A stretch of 64,000 nucleotides of DNA from Timema cristinae. Lineage: Eukaryota; Arthropoda; Insecta; Phasmatodea; Timematidae. A program made the translations under genes and the position numbers. The DNA is taken from the NCBI GenBank assembly GCA_039000515.1, contig JBCFYV010000001.1, positions 64,617,132 to 64,681,131 of the forward strand, written 5' to 3'. Below are positions 58,340 through 64,000 of the stretch, one piece after another; position 1 is the stretch's first letter, and the number at the start of each line of letters is the position of its first letter. Below the pieces are notes generated by a model. That model worked only from the letters and a program-made list of their open reading frames with translations. It searched no databases and was not told where the DNA came from.

Positions 58340-59830
58340 ACGCAAATAAGTCCACGAGATGGTGGCTAAGTATCTCGTCTAAAAGGACCCAACAGAGAAG
58401 AGAACTGGGGCAGCCAAGACGGTCAAGCCTCTACTTGGTGCACCCAAAATGAGAGACCATATCTATACCCCAGTGCAACAGTTAACTGGGTAACTGGGCC
58501 GAGCGGCCAGCCTAATTAGGCCAACAGTTAAATCAGTCTCACCCCAGGAAGGCGGGTAGGTGCTCACTTACATAAGGTTCATTACCACATTTATAGTCGC
58601 CCACACGCATCAGCGTTATTACAAATAAACTACTAACTATAAATCTATGACGCTTCTTTAAATCAGGGCAACTTAATAACCTGTCTGACGGCTACCAAAT
58701 ATACTAACACACAAATATAAAACTAGACGCAGCATCTACTAAAGTCTCGGAAAACACATTGGTTATCTAATCTTATAACTCTAAGCACTTTTAGTATTCA
58801 ATGTGAACTCGCCCTTAGTTTGGAAATAACTGAAGCCCCGCTCTGAAAGAGCTGTCTATAGGTTCAGAGTGAGCATGAGTGGCTCGAATATTCACACGCA
58901 CTAGTAAATAGATCGTCGAATAGATGAGTAGCTAGAGTGTCTAGCTAGTGACTAACCTTCCCCTGGTAGGTCTAGTTACAACACCTGATTATTCCTTCTA
59001 TATCAGGTCGCAAGCTCTGAAGGCAGGGCAGATGTCCGGCCTCCAGTCCCATGCACTCTAATCGAATGCAGTCCAGCAGGCTCCGCGGCATACAGGCACG
59101 ATCCAGTGAGTGTGCGAGCAGGGGTGTACCAGGGTAGCACCAGGTGTGATAACTGCGTAGAGTACCGCCTCGGTGCCACGAGTAGACCAATAGTGTAGCT
59201 GGTAAGAATGATGCGTGGACGACAGTGAGTAGGACCCACACCTCAAATGCAGCAGTCCAGCAGGCTCCGCGGCATGTCGGCAAGATACTCGGGATGAGCG
59301 AGCAGGGGTGTACCAGGGTGGTACCAGGCGCCGAGTCGACAGAGGGTACCGCTTTGGTACCAAGAGTAGACAAACGTTGCAGTAGGTAGGAGGGAAGCGT
59401 GGATGTGAGCGAGTCAGATCCACACCATATCAGATGTAGCAGATGGTTAGTAACCCAAATGAATGTGGCGAGGGCTAGCTGCCGCGATCCCAAGGTTGGC
59501 GTCCACGGGAGTCCATTCTCTTCAATTAGACCAGCTATTACCAGTCGTACTGCTGGTCGACTAGGTCGAGCGTGAAACATATACACTGTACTCAGGCAAA
59601 ATAGTAGTTCTATCCATTAGTGTAGTGTTCTAGCAGTTCACCATATTTCTATGTAGAACCAAGCGAGATGGCTCTGAGCCTGCAAGTAACACCACATGGC
59701 GTGTCCAGAGATTGGATGAAGTGGCGAGCTCGTCCCAGCTCGGGAATACACTTGATACTATATGTTTGACGGGGCTAGGAGTCGAGCCCGTGCCTGCTAG
59801 GGACTAAAACTGCGCCTGCGTGATCAGTTA
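58340..59830. other. GC-rich island of unknown nature
   Basis: The composition is clearly richer in GC and CpG than the flanks, ending at GCGCCTGCGTGATC near 59815. It contains the 184-bp duplication listed next and a 204-codon minus-strand frame (58972-59586). Because the duplicated units read in different frames, I do not call that frame a gene. It may be a retroelement LTR/leader region or an undetected promoter. Confidence 0.35.
59068..59443. repeat. About 184-bp imperfect tandem duplication
   Basis: Both units begin GCAGTCCAGCAGGCTCCGCG (59068 and 59252) and share GCGAGCAGGGGTGTACCAGG, GTAGA-CAA, a G-rich stretch and CCACACC near the end. Identity is about two thirds to three quarters by eye. 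Confidence 0.8.
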
Positions 59831-60485
59831 TAAAAAGAAGAGGGGATAGACTAAACAAAAGAATGTCGAATAAAAAGCGCCTCTTCCATGGAAGAACAAT
59901 TTAAGATAGTGAACCAATTGAGAATATATGAAGAACTTGGAGGAAAATAATTGGTGGCGTGAAGATATTACACTAAGGGTTTACGTAATCAATGACTTGT
60001 GCGAGCTAATGATAATTAGCTCGGCACACTTCTTTTCATTGTAACAGCCATATTGTGTCCCTTACTTTTATATGTTCGATCCCAACCTTCTTCCAAATAT
60101 ATATTACAAACTACTTCAAAATAGCAAAAAGAGGTTTTACTTAAATATATATATATTATTTTATAATTATATGTTTGAGTTTCCTCTACCCCTCAATTCA
60201 AAGAGGGAAAAAAACTAATCAGATCTCAGTGAGCTATGGCTGCCATAAGTCTTCATAGGAGTAATGGCTGCACAACATGTGTGAGAGTATTTGCGCACGG
60301 TCTTATAAACTTATCAAGTCATTAATGTACTCGGATTGCATATGAATGGAATAAAGGGGAATGTACCAAAGTAAAACTTTACCTTCTTGTTGGTACTTGA
60401 AACTTGCCACTCAGACTTGTTAGTGAATGACCTGGGTAAGCATTCTTTGTTGGTAACAATAGAAATATTCTTGATGAAACTGCAG
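59831..60485. other. BBS9 intron, nothing recognised
   Basis: A/T-rich with a short (AT)n near 60145-60160. It ends at the acceptor CTGCAG before the next exon. Confidence 0.5.
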
Positions 60486-60736
60486 ATACCAAATATTAGC
60501 GGAATCTGGTGGCTCCTCTGACCAGGAAAGTACACTAGGAAGAAAAATCACTCCAGACTGGATGTATAATCTTGGTGAGACTGCTGTGGATATAGCGGCA
60601 GTAGCGTGGTCAGTCGCCAACTGTGACATCGTCATTCTAGGACAAAGGAACTTGTTCTGTCTCAAGGACAACGGCAATTTCAGGTTCATGAAGAGGCTGG
60701 AATACAAGCCTTTGTGTTTCCATCCATATTTTGTGG
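60486..60736 (+). CDS. BBS9: BBS9 (PTHB1) exon, FCLKDNG segment
   Basis: The acceptor is GATGAAACTGCAG and the donor GTGG/GTGAGT. It encodes YQILAESGGSSDQESTLGRK, ITPDWMYNLGETAVDIAAVA, WSVANCDIVILGQRNLFCLK, DNGNFRFMKRLEYKPLCFHP and YFVG. The family shows YQVLA...(linker)...DW-LNIGE-ALDI, then VLGERNFFCLKDNG--RFMKKL--SP. The disordered linker (AESGGSSDQESTLGRK) is where family members vary. The first base completes AGA with the previous exon. The next exon was not found before the right edge. Confidence 0.95.
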
Positions 60737-60835
60737 GTGAGTAGTCTTGTAGTCAATACCTTTAAAATATAATTAGGCCTAGTATTAGTTTTACAAAATA
60801 TTTCTAGTTTAATAGCACTCACATAAGAATAAACC

Positions 60836-61145
60836 TGCTTCAGTGGCTGAAAGTTCTAAGGCATCACTCTCATGTTAGACTGGCCAGCTGAAGTCAGGGG
60901 GTCGGGGTTTAAATCCTGGTTGGATCTACCTTAAAGGATTAGGGCGATTTTTCCTAAATTGTTTTTTACTATCCCTCCAAGAAAATGTAGGTACTTTTCC
61001 TCAAAATTATTGTGGGTTCAAAGCCAGCCAAGGTTGATGGATTTTTCGTTAGCGATAAAATCCATGTAAAAACTTCCTCCTGAGGGGAAGTAAAGCCATC
61101 AGTCCCATGTTGATTGTGGCGTGTAAACCAGCCCTAAAAATACCT
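60836..61145 (+). mobile_element. Composite SINE-A-like copy with a different 3' part
   Basis: Head CCTGCTTCAGTGGCTGAAAG, B-box GTCGGGGTTTAAATCCTGG and body TTTTTCCTAAATTGTTTTTT match family A. The 3' part instead has TTAGCGATAAAATCCATGTA and CTCCTGAGGGGAAGTAAAGC, then ATCAGTCCCATGTTG, not the CCCGAACGGG tail. Confidence 0.7.
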
Positions 61146-61589
61146 CTCCCGACAAAATTGGTACGGTAGGCCCTTTTGCTCTCACCCATAACAATTATTG
61201 TTTGCCAGTATACTCTGTCGGTTCAGAAATTTCACTTTAATATCGCAACTAAATAAGTATTTTATATATATATATATATATATATACTCAATAATAACTA
61301 ATCAAAAGACCTTATAATACAAATATAAAACCATAATTTTAATTACTATATTATTTGCAGCTCTGCATTTGTTCAGGATATTAATGTTAAATCCTCATGT
61401 TGAATCCATATGTTAAAAAAACTTAACTATTTGCTTTAGTAATTAAGTTGTGATATCTTAATAGTAGCGATTTCCATCCAGGTAATCTTCCCCTGCCACC
61501 GTCACTGTTATACATGTGGCATGTGGCCAGCTGGAACTTTCCTATGTCCCACTTTAATAAAACTATAATTTTAAGTCTTTTTGATGGTT
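61146..61589. other. BBS9 intron, nothing firm
   Basis: An (AT)n microsatellite lies at about 61264-61287. A weak exon-like stretch near 61483 was considered and rejected. Confidence 0.4.
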
Positions 61590-61830
61590 AAGCATCATCA
61601 TCATAATCTATTTTCGCCCGTGACTGGGGCAGTTTAGTAAAATGCCTCCAACTTCCTCTATTCTACCAACATTCTTTCTCCTTTAATATCTTCCATTCTT
61701 CTCCTCTCACTTGAACACTTTCTGTTATCTGCTACTTCCATCTCTTTCTTGGCCTCCCTTGTGGGTTTTTTCCTACATTCTTCATTTCCAACACTTTCTT
61801 TGATATCTTCTCTTTTTCCATCTTTATTAC
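61590..61830 (-). pseudogene. LINE ORF2 C-terminus and 3' end
   Basis: The minus strand encodes VGKNPQGRPRKRWK, a stop, then a VRGEEWKILKEKE segment and WRHFTKLPQSRAKIDYDDDA with a terminal stop, followed by GATGATGATG-type sequence. GRPRKRW followed by a W-(R)-(H)-F end and a DDD/GATGAT microsatellite is the standard C-terminus and 3' end of RTE/Jockey-like LINEs (exact clade not assigned). An in-frame stop after RKRWK and other changes show decay. The coding direction continues into TR6. Confidence 0.85.
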
Positions 61831-64000
61831 ATGCTCATAACATCTCAGTCTTGCTTCCTCTACTATCTCATGTACTCCAACCTCCTCATGACATGCCCAT
61901 ACAATCTCAGTCTTGCTTCCTCTACTATCTCATGTACTCCAACCTCCTCATGACATGCCCATACCATCTCAGTCTTGCTTCCTCTACTATCTCATGTACT
62001 CCAACCTCCTCATGACATGTCCATACCATCTCAGTCTTGCTTCCTCTACTATCTCATGTACTCCAACCTCCTCATTACATGTCCATACCATCTCAGTCTT
62101 GCTTCCTCTACTATCTCGTGTACTACAACCTCCTCATTACATGCCCATACCATCTCAGTCTTGCTTCCTCTACTATCTCATGTACTCCAACCTCCTCATT
62201 ACATGTCCATACCATCTCAGTCTTGCTTCCTCTACTATCTCATGTACTCCAACCATCCTCATTACATGCCCATACCATCTCAGTCCTTGCTTCCTCTACT
62301 ATCTCATGTACTCCAACCTCCTCATTACATGTCCATACCATCTCAGTCTTGCTTCCTCTACTATCTCATGTACTCCAACTCCTCATTACATGTCCCATAC
62401 CATCTCAGTCTTGCTTCCTCTACTATCTCATGTACTCCAACATCCTCATTACATGTCCATACCATCTCAGTCTTGCTTCCTCTACTATCTCATGTACTCC
62501 AACTCCTCATTACATGTCCATACCATCTCAGTCTTGCTTCCTCTACTATCTCATGTAATCCAACATCCTCATTGACATGTCCCATACCATCTCAGTCTTG
62601 CTTCCTCTACTATCTCATGTACTCCAACATCCTCATTACATGTCCATACCATCTCAGTCTTGCTTCCTCTACTATCTCATGTACTCCAACCTCCTCATTA
62701 ACATGTCCATACCATCTCAGTCTTGCTTCCTCTACTTATCTATGTACTCCAACTCCTCATGACATGTCCATACACATCTCAGTCTTGCTTCCTCTACTAT
62801 CTCTATGTACTCTAACCTCCTCATTACATGACCATACCATTCTCAATTGCTTCCTCTACTATCTAATGTACTCAACATCCTCATTACATGTCCATACCAT
62901 CTCAGTCTTGCTTCCTCTACTATCTCATGTACTCAACATCCTCATTACATGTCCATACCATCTCAGTCCTTGCTTCCTCTACTATCTCATGTACTCCAAC
63001 ATCCTCATTACATGTCCATACCATCTCAGTCTTGCTTCCTCTACTATCTCATTGTACTCCAACATCCTCATTACATGTCCATACCATCTCAGTCTTGCTT
63101 CCTCTACTATCTCATGTACTCCAACCTCCTCATTACATGTCCATACCATCTCAGTCTTGCTTCCTCTACTATCTCATGTACTCCAACATCCTCATTACAT
63201 GCCCATACCATCTCAGTCTGCTTCCTCTACTATCTCATGTACTCCAACCTCCTCATTAACATGCCCATACCATCTCAGACTTGCTTCCTCTACTATCTCA
63301 TGTACTCCTAACATCCTCATTACATGCCCATACCATCTCAGTCTTGCTTCCTCTACTATCTCATGTACTCCAACCTCCTCATTACATGTCCATACCATCT
63401 CAGTCTTGCTTCCTTACTATCTTCATGTACTCCAACATCCTCATTACATGCCCATTACCATCTCAGTCTTGCTTCCTCTTACTATCTCATGTACTCTCAA
63501 CATCCTCATTACATGCCATACCATCTCCGCTCACTTTTCCTCTTACTATCTATGTACTCTATACTACCTCTCATTACATGCCCATACCATCTCAGTCTTG
63601 CTTCCTCTACATCTCATGTACTCCAACCTCTCATTACATGTCCATACCATCTCAGTCTTGCTTCCTCTACTATCTCATGTACTCCAACATCTCATACATG
63701 CCCATACCATCTCAGTCTTGCTTCCTCTACTATCTCATGTACTCCAACCTCCTCATACATGCCCATACCATCTCAGACTTGCTTCCTCTACTATCTCATG
63801 TACTCCAACATCTCATTACATGTCCATACCATCTCAGTCTTGCTTCCTTACTATTTCATGTACTCCACTCCTCATTACATGCCCATACATCTCAGTCTTG
63901 CTTCCTCTACTATCTCATGTACTCTAACATCCTCATTACATGCCATACCATCTCAACTTGCTTCCTCTACTATCTATGTACTCTACATCCTCATTACATG
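61831..64000 (-). repeat. TR6: 62-bp satellite derived from LINE ORF2, about 35 units, runs off the window
   Basis: The + strand unit is CTCATGTACTCCAACCTCCT, CATTACATGTCCATACCATC, TCAGTCTTGCTTCCTCTACT, AT. On the minus strand one unit reads VHEIVEEARLRWYGHVMRRL, the motif that precedes GRPRKRW in LINE ORF2, so the array is an amplification of the adjoining LINE. The first 12 or so units are clean; indels rise after about 62700. The + strand 650-codon frame is an artefact. Confidence 0.95.

Noticed and set aside
58972..59586. 204-codon minus-strand gene
   Set aside because: It crosses a 184-bp duplication whose two units are read in different frames; no family motif and no splice context.
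61483..61600. Possible next BBS9 exon after TTTCCATCCAG
   Set aside because: The in-frame translation (start GNLPLPPSLLYMWHVASWNF) shows only vague similarity and no donor follows in a fitting phase.
61975..63927. 650-codon + strand frame
   Set aside because: Antisense of LINE-derived TR6. Frame changes follow the 62-bp units.

Overview
This window is eukaryotic. Intron-containing genes with consistent splice phases sit in AT-rich DNA full of SINEs, DNA transposons and long tandem arrays. The TE content (a Mutator-like element with a YqaJ domain, mariner, ZBED5/SCAND3-type hAT, LINEs ending in a GHVMRR/GRPRKRW-type C-terminus) and a short TTAGG-type run suggest an arthropod, probably an insect. 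I cannot name the species. There is no operon, CRISPR array, canonical tRNA or rRNA.

Two host genes are recognisable, both on the + strand. (1) The 3' end of nardilysin (NRDC-like, M16 metalloprotease family) has five coding exons at 10607-10742, 16782-16984, 17073-17174, 18395-18449 and 19394-19539. All exon phases join, and the gene ends at a TGA at 19537-19539. The catalytic N-terminal half lies upstream of the window. (2) The middle of BBS9/PTHB1 (BBSome subunit) has three exons at 49047-49135, 50565-50829 and 60486-60736, again in consistent phase. Its first exons were not found and its later exons lie beyond the window. An unrecognised minus-strand ORF (about 20369-20810) may be the last exon of a gene tail-to-tail with nardilysin.

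Six tandem arrays make up about 36% of the window: TR1 (about 56 bp unit, 5221-10606), TR2 (21 bp, 15024-16435), TR3 (about 53 bp, 24187-30605, ending at a 100-N gap), TR4 (about 75 bp, 30886-34460), TR5 (66 bp, 44993-48970) and TR6 (62 bp, 61831-64000 and beyond). Three have an identifiable parent. TR1 is an amplified intron/exon junction of nardilysin. TR5 lies inside a tRNA-headed SINE. TR6 is a piece of LINE ORF2. The long ORFs across TR2, TR5 and TR6 are products of repeat period and base composition, not genes.

The rest is TE debris: a decayed Mutator/YqaJ element (226-2078), a decayed arthropod multicopy gene (12560-13990, minus), LTR-like segments, a mariner stub, three hAT-related pieces, a palindromic MITE-like element, and many copies of two SINE families that share a 3' tail.

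I found no convincing new biological system. The best candidate for follow-up is TR1: each unit carries a 3' splice site, 33 in-frame nucleotides and a GTTAGT donor-like site. This makes an array of about 100 latent microexons directly upstream of a conserved nardilysin exon.
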